Assembly: GCA_963971285.1 (NCBI GenBank) | Contig: OZ020244.1 | Coordinates: 30,194,001-30,258,000, forward strand | Direction of reading: 5' to 3' | DNA: 64,000 nt | From: Astropecten irregularis | Lineage: Eukaryota; Echinodermata; Asteroidea; Paxillosida; Astropectinidae | Part shown: positions 11,315-23,428 of the stretch, piece after piece | Numbering within the stretch: position 1 is the first letter of the stretch | Layout of the letters: each line of letters opens with the position of its first letter | Translations under genes and position numbers: made by a program | The notes under the pieces: model-generated | What the model was told of the DNA's origin: nothing | Database searches by the model: none | What the model saw: only the letters and a program-made list of their open reading frames with translations

Positions 11315-13097
11315 AATATAAGCCCATGACGTCATCAAGTTCAGGTTAAAATAATGTCTGTGGCTCAGAGATAAAATCAATCGCCGACAGCGCCTTAATT
11401 GCTGCCGTCGTTTATCAGGAACGTGAGAAACCGTCGCACCGGCAAATGGGAATGACCGTTAATCAATAAGATAAACCAAAAGGTTGCCCGACCTCCATGC
11501 AAATGCTGTGTTATCTTTCTTTTTTTTAGCCTGGAAGCTTTTAGGCAATTACGCGAAATGTCATCAGATGATTTTTTTTTTTACACCGCAAACAGGTCTG
11601 GCGCTGATTTTACAATTCAAAATAGAATGTTTTATAAAGCGCGCAAGAACGGATTCCTCGAAGTGCAGTTTAAAGTTACATATTATTTAAAGAAATCTTC
11701 CTTTTTTATGTTGCCTGAGCCTTTTTTCCCCCCGACCAACTTGAACAAATTATTGATTTCTCTTCGCAAAGAGAAAATATCCAGCGGACATTATGCAGTG
11801 GCATCAGCAGCGGCGCGCTGGGGACGAAGCCCGCCGACGATAATTGGAAATTAACGGCCGAAGGGTTCAGTCAGCAAACGGTGTCAGACCGCCGCGTCCC
11901 GGGACCACGGGTGAGTTACCTTACCGCATCGGACAGCCGGCTAATTGGGACGATTTTGACCGGGAGGGGAGAGACAGTGAAGAGCCCAACTTGGGAATGT
12001 TTCTCAAGGGGGAAACGAGGCCGGGTAGGACAGAGAGGGTGAAACTGGAAGAAAATAACTTACGAAGAATGCTTCAAGATGACAGCACTGCACGTGCTCA
12101 CTCGCAGGGAACAAAGTAAATCAGGTACTAATGGGTTATGCCATGATCAAAATGAGATAAAGAAGGATGTTTTTCTCGCACAGATCGATGCATTTCGGCA
12201 GCCAGAAACAGGTGCAATGTATCTTGTTACCGAGTTTATATCACTGCGACATCGTAAAACCCTATAGCCAAAAAGAAGTAAGAGAAACTGGCCTGAGTAA
12301 GTTCGACGCATTTCCGTTCACAAAGTTTCCTGCAAAAACAACACGCGACTTTCGAGCCAATTTGTAGCTTGAATTACTCCAAAGCATTGGCGCTTATGAT
12401 AAATACCGAGGAAGATTCCTTTACCACAAGTGAGCTGCCGGCGTTAACAACTCGAATACACAAACAATGTTGCGATTTATAATCTCCCATTTGGTATAAC
12501 ACAAATATAACGAGAGCAGATGTTTCCCCTGCGAAACCTAACGCAATACACCTTGGTTTGATGCTATTTTCGCGCGGGAGCGCATCCGGAATACGTATGT
12601 ATCCAAACAAGATTAAAGCGAAGCAGGGAACAACTCACACTTACCGTATTATTCCACCACTTTGGCGTAATTGGACTTGGCCAAACGCAAGCTGCGTGTT
12701 AAGTCACTTGCTCTGTGTATCATACATAGAACCACAAGGCAGAAAGCTCTTTCTACTATTATGGGCTGTGATCACCCGTCACAGTTATAAGCTCGTGTCC
12801 CAATTCTTTGGATGCGGCTTCAAATTACGCATGTACCTATGGCAGCCACTAGCCACTAGCCAGTGACTGCAGCCGTTTACATAGACTTGTGTGTTATTTG
12901 CGGTCGCGGGACACAGCCTTAAGACTAGAGGCACGCACACTGATTAGGGTACATAAATGTTGAACACTTGGTGGCAGCAGACACGGTTGCTCTTATGATT
13001 TATAATACTATGATAACGATGCTCAATCGCAAGGGATTGGCAGTATGGTGGACTTGCAACAGTGTGCTCTGTTCGTCCTCATGTAAAATACTTGGTC
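11315..13097. other. Gene-free interval
   Basis: A GC-richer stretch at 11790-12100 has open frames but only non-ATG starts or early stops. A good donor-like CACGGGTGAGT lies at 11905-11915, but I can build no coding exon with it. Confidence 0.35.
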
Positions 13098-13139
13098 TTC
13101 TAGCCCTCCTCCTAAAAAAAATTATAATAATGGCTCTTC

Positions 13140-13170
<31 letters not shown>

Positions 13171-13193
13171 GTTTGGCTCTAGGACCGCGCCTG
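13098..13193 (+). mobile_element. hAT-like MITE fragment (right end)
   Basis: CTTCTAGCCC...GGCTCTTCTAAC, a C20 tract, A8, then GGCTCTAGGACCGCGCCTG. This matches the right end of the complete copies at 15479-15818 and 23035-23334. The left half is absent. Confidence 0.7.
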
Positions 13194-13275
13194 AGAGTGA
13201 CGAACTCTCAGTTCGGAACGTCGAGATAATACCACCGGTTCTTCTCAGAACCACACACTCTCACAAAGAGATTAC
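13194..13275 (+). repeat. Hammerhead-core-like repeat S, copy 1 (truncated by hAT end)
   Basis: 6-bp stem CGAACT/AGTTCG (13201-13206, 13210-13215) is followed by GGAACGTCGAGA, then ACCGGTTCTTCTCAGAACCA, CACACTCTCACAAAGAG. The downstream part matches 38815-38865. Confidence 0.55.
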
Positions 13276-13861
13276 ATGGTGTCACCGCAAACCTACCGTA
13301 CTTTAGTACTTCCACCATGCATAGCTTCAAGTCGTATTCAATATAGGCCTATATTTGGATTTTTGTATTAGTATGACATTAGGCCTATGCACACACAATA
13401 GCTCCATCGCTCCCCCACACCAATCGCACATTCTCAACCTCGTCCCCATGCGGTACAATCTCGCCATGTTACATCGTTAGGAACGAGATGAACTGCCGTC
13501 ACATCAACGCCGTGCATAATGTCTTCAACTCCCACACAATCTCATCCTATGGCGCACGGCACAGTATGGGACCGCTGATGCTCATCGGAATTACAGCATG
13601 TACAAGATGTAGTATAGACATGCGTAGCAGTATAGCACTATCAGCACGAAGGGTCATTAACCCTACGGATCAAAATCCAATTAAAGTCAAATATGAAATA
13701 ATCAGCTCTCCGTTAGCCACTGGCTACTCATTGTTCACAAGGCATGTACAATGTACAACCTGCCTTCTACATTACATCAGCAATACTATGAATCACTATA
13801 CGGCTTATTCCTTGTTGAGAGCAGTGTTTGCACGGGTCACAAATGGTAATAATTGGTAGGC

Positions 13862-14262
13862 CTACACTGCCATACCGAAACAGAAATCGTCACAGATTTA
13901 CCTACAACTTACAGGGTATAAAGATGGTGATGGGAGAAACATACCGTTAAAATATTTTCTGCCTGAAATACCGTATTTACCCAGGAAAGAGCAGAACCAA
14001 TGAACAAAACTGATTTTGATTTTCGAAAGATAAACAACGGTGAACAGATTGTGCGTTTTTCACTGTTTTCTCTAAAAGTGGGCACCGTGACTAAGTGACT
14101 GGGGATTTCACATATAACTGTTTTTTTTTCTCAAAAAGTAGGCACCGTATGGGACTGAAATTGTTACAGGTGACTGTTACTGTATCATTCTTGATATTTT
14201 TGCACATGAATCTGCATTTCTTTGACAAAAACCAAAGTAAAGTATGATATTACCGTTAGTCA
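13862..14262 (+). mobile_element. MITE family A, copy 5 with internal duplication
   Basis: Starts inside the left end (GCCATACCGAAACAGAAATC) and ends ACCAAAGTAAAGTATGATAT-TACC. The CTCAAAAAGTGGGCACCGT block is present twice (about 14082 and 14139), so this copy has a local duplication. Confidence 0.8.
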
Positions 14263-15478
14263 TCACTATCTGATCTGCATTGGAAATTTGAATTAGTTCT
14301 TGAAAGGAATGCTAGGTGTGATTTTCGTAGAAGCATAAAGCTCAATATTATATTGAAATACCAAAAGGAAGATAGTTATAGATTCGACTTCTGATGTGGG
14401 AATTTGTTACCTGGCTGAGGCCGAAATTGCCACATGTACCAAAGTTTAGACAGACAAATTTAAAATAGCCGATCGTGTGACGCAACGGTATAATAAGTCC
14501 TGAATTTTCTCATCTCAGATGTTGTTCTCTGATGCAGTTTTCTTTTCTGTTTTTACAACAGGACCACAGGTATAATAGCAATTTGCAGATAAAAAGGGAG
14601 AGTCACAAAATTGTCATTTTTATATAACTTTCCATTTCTGATCAGCACATCAGTCAAAACGGAGACAGAAACATGTTTTAGAAAAAAAGCAACAGATTTG
14701 TAGGCTATTGGTAATCGTTTCTTTTTCATCTGAGTCTAAGAATCTTGCTGCTTGCCTCTTTCCAAAGGCCCGGTGAAATAAAGATGTAGCTTTCAAAGGC
14801 GTTATGTGAGCTGAGACTTTCGTAAATACAGCACATGATACATTATAGGAAACAAATTAACATAAATGAATGTATGATGTATTCATGAGTACGAAGGTGT
14901 TAAAGAAAAAAAACTGTGTGGTCGGAGGATGTTGTTTGATCCATTGACAATGCACGTGAAATCATATAAAAGGCCAGACGTCACGTGCCATGGTGGCGTG
15001 TTAGACACCTCCATTATTTTCAATCAAGTTCCGTGCGCTACGAACGCAGTATTGATGAACACAGGACGTTTACGATGCTCTTTGGGATTGAATGTCCAGG
15101 CTTCTGGGCGAGTACCGGCTATTGCCCCGCATAAAACAAAAGCAAACCAACGTTCCTCCTCAGTCCTCACCGACAAAGCTGAAACGTCACGTACGCACGA
15201 CAGCCAGTTCCAACCGATCATCGCGCTGAAAACCCCTCGGGAGGTATTTGAAATATTTGCCCGTTCGCTTGTCATCGCCTGAATCCCCAAGACTTCGGAG
15301 AAAACCAACTGTCATAAACCGAATTAAAGTAAAACAGTACTCGAATCAGTTATTCATCCACATTCATGTTTAAGAAGTACTGAAGCAATTAATAATACAG
15401 TATACTTTTCGAAGGCTGCACTACCTGTAAAATCACGGTTTTTTTTATCCGTATTTGCCCGGACATCTATAGTCAGAA
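14263..15478. other. Gene-free interval
   Basis: ORFs of 94-117 codons overlap on opposite strands at 14929-15308. Neither carries a motif I recognise or has flanking splice signals that extend it. Confidence 0.4.
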
Positions 15479-15818
15479 CAGGCGCGGTTCTACGGGGAGG
15501 GGTGGGGGCAAAATTGTGTCTCCCCTCCCCCACCCCCACCGCACTCCACCTAAAAAAAAAATGCAATAAAAAAAAAATCGGAAAAATGGATCTTTTCAGT
15601 TTTTACGCGCTACTTAATTGAAAAACGCGCAGTGTGGGCTATATAGGTTGTTTTTCTATACACATTAGACATAGCCGAAATGAATGTCAGAAGATGAAGT
15701 CATGTGCGAATGGTCTAGCCCCCCAAATATTGGTTCTTTCAGCCCCCCCCCCCCCCCACAAAAAAAGCAATTGCTCTTCTACTCTCCTAAAAAATTATTG
15801 CCTCTAGAACCGCGCCTG
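15479..15818 (+). mobile_element. hAT-like MITE, full-length copy
   Basis: Terminal inverted repeats CAGGCGCGGTTCTA and TAGAACCGCGCCTG, with GC-rich arms containing C/G homopolymers. 340 bp, no transposase. The 8-bp flanks (15471-15478 and 15819-15826) do not match, unlike the copy at 23035. Confidence 0.85.
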
Positions 15819-17729
15819 AGAGTTGGACAAACTGGACATGACTTTGAAGCTTGTGTGCTCTGTCTCACTCCTTAAGTCCTCATTTTAATAATATAAGAAC
15901 TTTTTCTTTTAGGATGAGCATAGAATTTCACTGACACTGGAATGAACTCAAGACGTCTGAAAACACGTCCCAAGCTCTCAATGATATCTGAGCTGTTCAA
16001 CTCAGAGATAAGCTCTTTCCAGCCCGCTGTCAAGTCTCATTTACACACAGACGTTTTTGTTTCGTTAGTGACAAAATGGTCGAAGATCCGTTCGTAATTT
16101 TCAATTTTCAAGGAAAATTTCACTTTAATTTTGCAATGCGCGTGACGGGGCATCACAGGCTTGAGTGGACAGACGCCACGATGTCAAGGGCCCGTCCATT
16201 AGCGTTTGCTCAAACCACACAGCCATACGGTTAAATGCAGCAATTCTGTTGATTTAATATCTGTGCAGAATTTCCCGGTACGTCTTAAATTTCAGACAAA
16301 GAATAATATCGTAAACGTACCAAGTGCCGTGTTAAGTTGAAAAAACTCCTTTCATAGCCATCGCGGAAACGACAAGGTCTGAAATTGTGGATACGGAAGT
16401 GGTGCTGCTGCCCATCCGTGAGTGTCTGGTCGTTGAATGAAAGAAATAACACTCAATCATCTTTACCATATTCTCCAACAGTTGAGTGTCTTTTCCTGCC
16501 ACTATAGACCAGTATTTCTTTGTCGTATTTTTATAGAGAAGGAACCTATTCTGTGACTTTAACATATTATGACAAACATAGATAAGCACTCGTGTGTCTT
16601 GAAAGGTATAGAATGTTGAATGTTTGGAGAGCATTTTAGGCGTCCATGATAATAAATTCATGTTTGTTCACTCACAATTGTTGTGAAGGAATGATACGAT
16701 ATATAGAGAGAGACGAAGCGCCGATCCGGCTTGGAAGACGGTCAGGATTATTGCTCGGATGAGGAAACAACCGCTTCAGGCTGCAAATTAACACCGTACA
16801 AACGTCAAAACCCTTCATTGCACTCACTGTAAAACATGCAATAATGTAAAGGAGAAACTTTTCGACGATTGTGCCAGGCTTGTAATTAAAGGTAGTGACA
16901 CTTGGGCCGATCTTGGGCTTTGTGCTTCCCGCTTTAGCCCGAGGGCTCAGCGCACGCTGCGAGGTAAATCAGCATCCCTGGTACCCACGGGGAAGAATTC
17001 ACTTTATCTTGCATCAAGATTACGCCACCGAGGGGAAACGCTCAAGGGAACCAATTTTGTATAGCCGCTCAGTAAGCGCATATATATATATATATACAAA
17101 TGATCGTAGTAAATCGCTTAGCATGGAAAGACTATACTGTCGTAAAAACGCAATAAAACTAACCAAAACTTCATGCTATGTTTTTACTGCATAAGTTTAA
17201 GTGTGTTAAATTTGCTATGTTCAGCATGATATTGCCACAAAGAATGGTGTCAGGCTGTTTGCATTGTGCATTCAGAATTTAGCCGTGCCTCAAAAAGTTT
17301 ACTAATTTGTTTTTTGTTTATCCATCAGTACATGGTGTATTTACATACGTGTCTTAACATATCAAGGATTCCACGAGAAAAAAAACCCAACCCACTTCCA
17401 CCTCGAGTCGCCAAGAAAACCATTTTTGCCGCAGATCGGACAAGATGAGTGTGCCAATTTGTCGGGAAAAACGTTTTCACGGAGGGGCGAATTTATTCAT
17501 TACTCCGCAAGTTCTATCAACTCTTAATTAGTACGTCGTGTAAGTGAAAGTCTTGAGCTTGAAACCGGTATGAAAATTAATCAACATGTCCTTTAAAAAT
17601 GGGCGAAATATACAATTTAAAAAGGAACAAAATTCAAAGCCGATTTTCTCAAAACTATGTTTCAACGCCCAGGTGGGCAAAGTGGCTCTTCGTGAAAACG
17701 TCGAGGAAAATAAAGGAAAACGATCTTTA
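15819..17729. other. Gene-free interval with a short (TA)n run
   Basis: CATATATATATATATATAC lies at about 17079-17097. ORFs of 60-110 codons show no motif I recognise. No element ends found. Confidence 0.4.
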
Positions 17730-17881
17730 GGTCGATTTCACCAAAGCCATCGTAACTTACTATCAAATTGATAGTATCAATCGTAGGACTTATGATGCAT
17801 TGCAGCCCTATGTACGATACGATACAGTTATCCTTCGTAACTCAAGTTACGATAGATCGTAGGGCTTCGAGAAATCGACCC
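17730..17881 (+). mobile_element. MITE family F, copy 2
   Basis: GGTCGATTTCACCAAAGCCA at the left and GAGAAATCGACC at the right, with CATCGTAACTT, AATCGTAGGACTT, ATGCATTGCA and TTATCCTTCGTAACTC inside. Confidence 0.75.
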
Positions 17882-18985
17882 ACGGACAACAGCCCGACCC
17901 TATAAGGGCTTTGAACTGACAAGTCGGGCACTTGGAGGACTTGTGCCTCTTTCCATCTTTTTGTTTATAAAGTATTACAGATACTATCAAAATGAACAAG
18001 ATAATTTCACGAAAATGCAGGTCGATCACCCATTAATTTTTTGTATTGACCGGCCCGGCTAGGCCTGGCCCGACCAGGCGTATAACGCACTCAGTGTCCT
18101 CCTACTCTGGACTCTTCCGCCCGTTAGCAATTAACCACAAGAAATTTACATTGTCTCTTAGTTCACACACGGACACCTCTACGTCTCAGTGACACTCTAT
18201 TACACAGTCTCTCCCGGTGGCTCTTATCCTCACGTCTTCTTCTTCTTCATCATCTTCTTCTTCTTTTATTATCATCACTCTATCACACCTATAAGCCAGC
18301 GCTCCCACTCAACTCGTCTGTGTTGTACCGTTCGGCAAGGTCTAGGGGCTGGAATGGCGCCAAATCAGACATTTTTCTAAATCTGCAGAATTACGCGCAC
18401 CAGATGAAGCGAGGGGATTGTAAAAATAAAGCCTGTTTACGCAAGCCGCGCCGCATCGCAACCAAGTTGTTTAACCCATATATAGACTCCAGCACCGGTT
18501 ATTAATATTTTTCTCTTCTTTTTTAGGTTGTAATATATCGGCGAATGAAAGAGAAAACCCTGTATACCGATCGGGCTTGAAGCTGCTGCCGTATACACAT
18601 TTCATTATGTCATGAGAAGGATGTACAGTCCGTGGATTGGCATGCATGAGACAAATGCCGACTTGAAGTGTCCTTCAACAGACGAGAGACGAGCCAGGAA
18701 ACAGGTCATTGGGTCCAGGAAAGGAAATTGCAAGAATTATACTTGCCTAGACGCAGCCACCGCCACACATCATAGGAAAAACAGCGGACAGATGATTAGA
18801 AAGGTGATATTATCGGGAAAAACCGTCATGAGATTCCGGGTTGTTCCTGTAGGTCTAAGCTTTAAAATCACAGGCCTATGAGTCCATCAATGCCGAAATA
18901 TTTCCAACTGGAGAGCATTAACAATTTATACAAACAAAATGACTATAAAATGAATCTAGGATTCGGACAACAAAACCTATGGCAG
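17882..18985. other. Gene-free interval with CTT-rich microsatellite
   Basis: TCTTCTTCTTCTTCATCATC and following TTC repeats occupy about 18236-18275. Otherwise nothing recognised. Confidence 0.4.
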
Positions 18986-18989
18986 GTCT

Positions 18990-19425
18990 AGTCAGCGAGG
19001 TCATGTCAAGTTAGGGCAGGTCGAGTCAGGTCAGGTCAGGTCTGGTCAGGTCATGTTAGGCAGGTCGGGTCAGGTCAGGTCAGAACATAATTATGTTAGG
19101 CAGGTCGGGTCAGGTCAGGTCATGCCAGGGCAGGTCGGGTCAGGTCAGGTCAGGTCATGTTAGGCAGGTCGGGTCAGGTCAGGTCAGGCCATGTTAACGT
19201 AGGTCGGGTCAGGTCAGGTCATGTTAAGGCAGGTTTGGTCATGTTAAGTCATGCAAACGTAGGTCGGGTCAGGTGAGGTCATGTTAAGGCAGGTCGGGTC
19301 AGGTGAGGTCATGTTAAAGCAGGTCGGGTCAGGTGAGGTCATGTTAAGGCAGGTCGGGTCAGGTGAGGTCATGTTAAAGCAGGTCGGGTCAGGTCAGGCC
19401 ATGTTAAGGCAGGCCAGGTCAGGAA
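18990..19425 (+). repeat. Minisatellite, ~30-bp unit rich in CAGGTCGGGT
   Basis: Degenerate units built on GGTCGGGTCAGGTGAGGTCA plus TGTTAAGGCA. The array is most regular at 19261-19400, where the period is exactly 30. Because 30 is divisible by three, one frame stays open with a 10-residue repeat (MLRQVGSGEV); I regard that frame as incidental. Confidence 0.9.
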
Positions 19426-20264
19426 TTCCTCAAAAATACAGATGCTCCATTCGAAAAGCATGTTGGTCTGCAATCTTTACTAGTCATGATGCGAAAAGGG
19501 TCTTTAATTACTTAAACATGCAGCTTATTTCAATCTTAACCAAGGACATCATGAAAATCAGGATTTCATCTATAACCAAAATGGAAAAAACACGGTTTAT
19601 GCCGGCTCCTATTACCAATATACCCAGCGGAGTAAGGTGTAATATCTGAATGAGACACCTGAAAGCCTGCAAGGCATACAGCAGGAGGACGAAAGAGGAG
19701 CAAAAGATTCTGTCATGACATTTTGACATTTTACCTGAAGGAGGCAGCTATATCTACCTGCAAGGACATAGTACACACCAGGACCTTGTATATGAGACTG
19801 CTAGGGACTTGTGGTGATTGGCACGGCCACGGTCCGGAGGATCGATGCTGTACATCGGTGTGGATGGATCGTTATATAGCGAACAGCAAACTGACCGCTC
19901 GGGTGAAAGTGATATGTGTCCGAGTACAGAGCCTGGATCGAGTCCGCTGGGAATCGATACTAGGGGTCGGATCGAATTCTAAAACAGGTTGAATGAAGTA
20001 TTATTCTGGCTTTCCTTGTACAGGTGTATATGGAAATACCAGTAATGGATTTGGATCAATCTGTCGTTATCCCTAATATGCAATATTTAAATGTTTAAAA
20101 CCACTGGCAGCCTATGTAGAATAGTATAGATTTCACAAATGTCCATGCTGAATTTTTTAAAGATAGATTTGAGACTTTGAGGCTGAATTTTTTTGTTCCG
20201 TACCGATGTACCTCTTCATTTGAGAGTGTTGTTGAGCAGTCTCCCGACCGAAGTTTTCCATCCA

Positions 20265-20555
20265 GGGGGCAATTTCATAGAGCTGCTTAAGCTCCAAATC
20301 GTGCTTAAGCATGCCTGCTTATAGCACAAACATATGCTAACCATGACATCATTTTGTCTTATCCAAAACAATTCGATTAACAACCAAATTAATTGTCATG
20401 TGTTGTGTATCACTTGTGATTGTTCTTTGGCTGTTGTTCGCATGACTATGATCGAGTATCAAATGGAATTTTAATGCTGATATTATATGTTTTATAACGG
20501 CAAGACGTTTTGTGCTAAGAATCGTTTGTGCTAAGCAGCTCCATGGAATTTTCCC
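20265..20555 (+). mobile_element. MITE family C (GGGCCAATTTCATAGAGCTGCTTA ends), copy 1
   Basis: Left GGGGGCAATTTCATAGAGCT, right AGCAGCTCCATGGAATTTTCCC. Interior TATCACTTGTGATTGTTCTT is the uninterrupted version of the site that carries an insertion in the copy at 56696. Confidence 0.8.
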
Positions 20556-21217
20556 TATAACGGTATTTCCCCCAGGTATGGCCGCCTTCATTTGGACGGC
20601 AACACTGCAGCTCACAAGCATGATGGGCGAAAAAAAGGTTGTTTGAACTCGGTGTAAGGGTGAAACAAGTCAATAATCACAAGGTCATCGTGCCGTTGTT
20701 GTCACTGCATGCATGACGTAGGAAGGTAATTCCATCACACAACCCAAACATCTACCCGATACCCGACACCATTCTCAAACACCACGGTGTGAAGGGGAGA
20801 ACAGATCAAATTAACGAAAAACGCCTTAAAGGTACACGCCGGCTTCAAAGTCCAAACAAATTAAGAGTATAACACAATATTTCTACAACACTTGATGAAG
20901 GTTTTCGTGAAAAAAAAATCAGAAATATGTCGTTTAATTAGGGTTAATTAACGGAAATCAAAATAAGGTCAAAGGTTAGCGTATACGAATTTCCAGCCGT
21001 AACAAGTGTCAGAAGGATGTGGCACACCAATGGTTTTAGACTGGTACTCGCAGCTGTGACTAAATGTTGCAGCTGTCATATGAGAATTCCAGGAACGCGA
21101 TACACGTTCGTTTTAGCCGTACACCGTGGGAAAAAAATCATCGGCAAAACAAACAATAAACTGAATTAGGCGAATCTGTTGAAAACATAATAAGGCTTTT
21201 CAGAATTATTCACAAAA

Positions 21218-21412
21218 TGTTTTTGAGTTGATGAAATGTTTTTGAGTTGATGCAACTTTTTTGAGTTGACGTAATGTTTGCGAGTTGACGCAATGTTTGC
21301 GAGTTGACGCAATGTTTGCGAGTTGACGCAATGTTTGCGAGTTGACGCAATGTTTGCGAGTTGACGTAATGTTTGCGAGTTGACGCAATGTTTGCGAGTT
21401 GACGCAATTTTT
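21218..21412 (+). repeat. 19-bp minisatellite (GCGAGTTGACGCAATGTTT)n
   Basis: About ten units; the first three have T-rich variants (TTTGAGTTGATGAAATG) and the rest are nearly identical. Because 19 is not a multiple of three, all three minus frames stay open through the array, giving overlapping NSQTLRQLA-type ORFs of no evident biological meaning. Confidence 0.92.
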
Positions 21413-21994
21413 CGACAAAAGGATTTTGAGGGCATGATCAATGAAACAATTTTCGAGGGACCGAAACGATTTCCACATGATTACACAAAATACAATTTCG
21501 AGAATAACACAAAAAAGATTTTGATGGCATAAAATGATTTTCATGTATGACAAGAAATTATCTCGAGGCTTTCCCGCTCCGCTCGAAAATCCCCCCCCCC
21601 CCCAAAAAAAAATGCAACGGGGACCGGGTGAGGGACTCAACTTGCAGGCCGTACGGTCTCGCATAAAAAATTATACACGTACGGGGGTGCGTGGACTGCA
21701 CTGGTTATCACGGGCCCATGCCTCGGGTTGAATGCGTCGCAAGCCCCCACGCGCTGTGTCTCCAGAGGTGGTAGGGAACCCGCAGTTACCGATCTTTTGT
21801 AAAAAAAATTATTTGGCATGTAAATGTTGCTTTATCGTGTTGGAAATTCTTAATTTTAAAAAGGAAATACTCAGGTCGACCAGTTAAGCTTTTGGTTTAC
21901 AAAAAACATCCATTAAACAAAAAGTAATACTAAATTTTGTATAGTAAGAACAACTTTTAAACGACTGGAAGTGAAATTAACACATGATCACGTT

Positions 21995-22029
21995 GGTTTT
22001 CTGAGTCAAAAATTTGACTCAGAAAAACC
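21995..22029. repeat. 35-bp palindrome in element Q
   Basis: GGTTTTCTGAGTCAAA and TTTGACTCAGAAAAACC pair around a short AA centre; the flanks CACGTT and CACGTG lie outside it. Confidence 0.8.
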
Positions 22030-22676
22030 ACGTGACTTACGGTTTTTCATATTTATCATGAAAACGGCTAAAGTTTACCGTTTATTTGTGTGGAATGTTC
22101 TATTCTACTTTTGGAAGACCTTTCCAGTCATGATAAAAGCATGCATTGGCGCCAAAAAGCGCCCAAAATAGCGCAACGAGGCCGGCGTGTCCCTTTAATT
22201 AAAGAGCGCCACTCTCCATTTCTAATTCTAATCACGTGTGGCAGAACCAATCTCCCGACATTATAGTCCTTGAAAGTTGAACAACAAAAAAGAGAGTGCT
22301 CAAATGATCTTCATTCTTCTTCTTTTTCTTGCCTCTTTTCCAATTTTTCCCCCAGCTATTTTGACATGGAACGTTTTTATCGAATCATTACGAATGATTC
22401 GGCAAGACTTGAAAGCAGATTAGGTGAAGCTGCTCAGCGGCACGGCTATTGAGACATGCACGGCAGCCAAGGTCGGTCAATTCTCCCGAGTCATGCGTAA
22501 TGTACCGTATCTCCAGCTTTTTCTTCTTCTTCTTCGTCTACTTTGTCTCAGCTCCCCTCTGACATCGACATTGACAACGAGCGAGTCTGTAGACGTGTAT
22601 TGTTTTGTAAAATGCATTAGTCCACGTCACGCAAGGTCGTATAGCGTCTACCACGCCACATTTTAAATTCTGATTG

Positions 22677-23348
22677 TTTAAAGGTAGTATCATACGTCGG
22701 TAATACGTACCGAAAACAAAATCATCACAGATTTACCCATAACTTACAGGGTATGAAGATGGCGATGGTAGAAACACACCGTTAAAATAATTATTTCTGC
22801 CTGAAATGATGTATTTTTCAAGAAAAGAGTCAAACCAGTGACCAAAATTATTTTTGATCTTTTAAAGATCAAAAAAGAGAAAAGACTTAAGAAATACTGT
22901 GGCTGTTTTTCACTGTTTTCTCAAAAAGTGGGCACCGTACGGGACTAAAATGTTCACATATGACTGTTATTGTATCTGTCTTGATATTTTTGCCCATGGA
23001 TATGTATTTCTTTGATAAAAACCAAAGTATGATACAGGCGCGGTTCTAGAGCCAACATTTTGGGGGGGCTAGAAGGGCCATTATTTTTTGGGGGGGCTAG
23101 AAGACCCAATATTTTGGGTTCTTCTAACACTCGCTTCTGCTATGTCTTATTAGGGGTCGAAAAACATGCACATTATAGGCCACACAACGCGTTTTTTATG
23201 TAATTGGCGCTTAATAACTGAAAAAATCCAGTATTTTGAAGATTTTTTTTTTCACTTGCATTTTTTTTGGGGGGCTAGACAAAATTTTTGGGGGGCTACA
23301 GCCCCCCCTAGCCCCCCCGTAGAACCGCGCCTGGTATGATACTACCTT
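22677..23348 (+). mobile_element. MITE family A, copy 6, split by a hAT-like MITE
   Basis: Left TTAAAGGTAGTATCATACGT, complete interior, then the right end ACCAAAGTATGATA is interrupted at 23034 by a 300-bp element and resumes GTATGATACTACCTTTAA at 23335. TTAA flanks both ends. Confidence 0.9.
23035..23334 (+). mobile_element. hAT-like MITE inserted in family A, 8-bp TSD
   Basis: CAGGCGCGGTTCTAGAGCC at the left and GTAGAACCGCGCCTG at the right. The target-site duplication GTATGATA is exact (23027-23034 and 23335-23342). Eight-base duplications are diagnostic of hAT-type transposition. Multiple GGGGGGCTAGA arms lie inside. Confidence 0.92.
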
Positions 23349-23428
23349 TAAAGGCTGCCATGATTGTGACCCCTTGTCATTCTCTTCTTTCATGGCATCT
23401 GAATATACCCAAGACAACGTGAAACGTG

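Larger units (their letters stand above)
20826..22198 (+). mobile_element. 1.37-kb TTAA-flanked element Q (non-autonomous piggyBac-like)
   Basis: Left TTAAAGGTACACGCCGGC and right GCCGGCGTGTCCCTTTAA are inverted ends with TTAA on each side. Inside are a 19-bp minisatellite (21218-21412), a C15 tract (21592-21602 region) and a 35-bp palindrome (21995-22029). The ORFs inside derive from the minisatellite and show no transposase motif. TTAA targets are typical of piggyBac; assignment by ends only. Confidence 0.7.

Noticed and set aside
11844-12119. 91-codon ORF in a GC-richer patch as a gene
   Set aside because: It opens with TTG, not ATG, and no splice-supported exon or family motif could be built.
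14929-15308. Overlapping 117- and 94-codon ORFs as a gene
   Set aside because: No motif, opposite-strand shadows of one another, and no consistent splice sites.
19281-19649. 122-codon ORF with MLRQVGSGEV repeats
   Set aside because: Arises because the minisatellite period is 30 bp; downstream part has no motif.
21215-21412. CRISPR array
   Set aside because: The 19-bp units are contiguous with no spacers, and the DNA is eukaryotic.
21206-21664. 152-codon minus-strand ORF with NSQTLRQLA-type repeats
   Set aside because: It is the translation of a 19-bp minisatellite, and all three minus frames are open through the array for the same reason.
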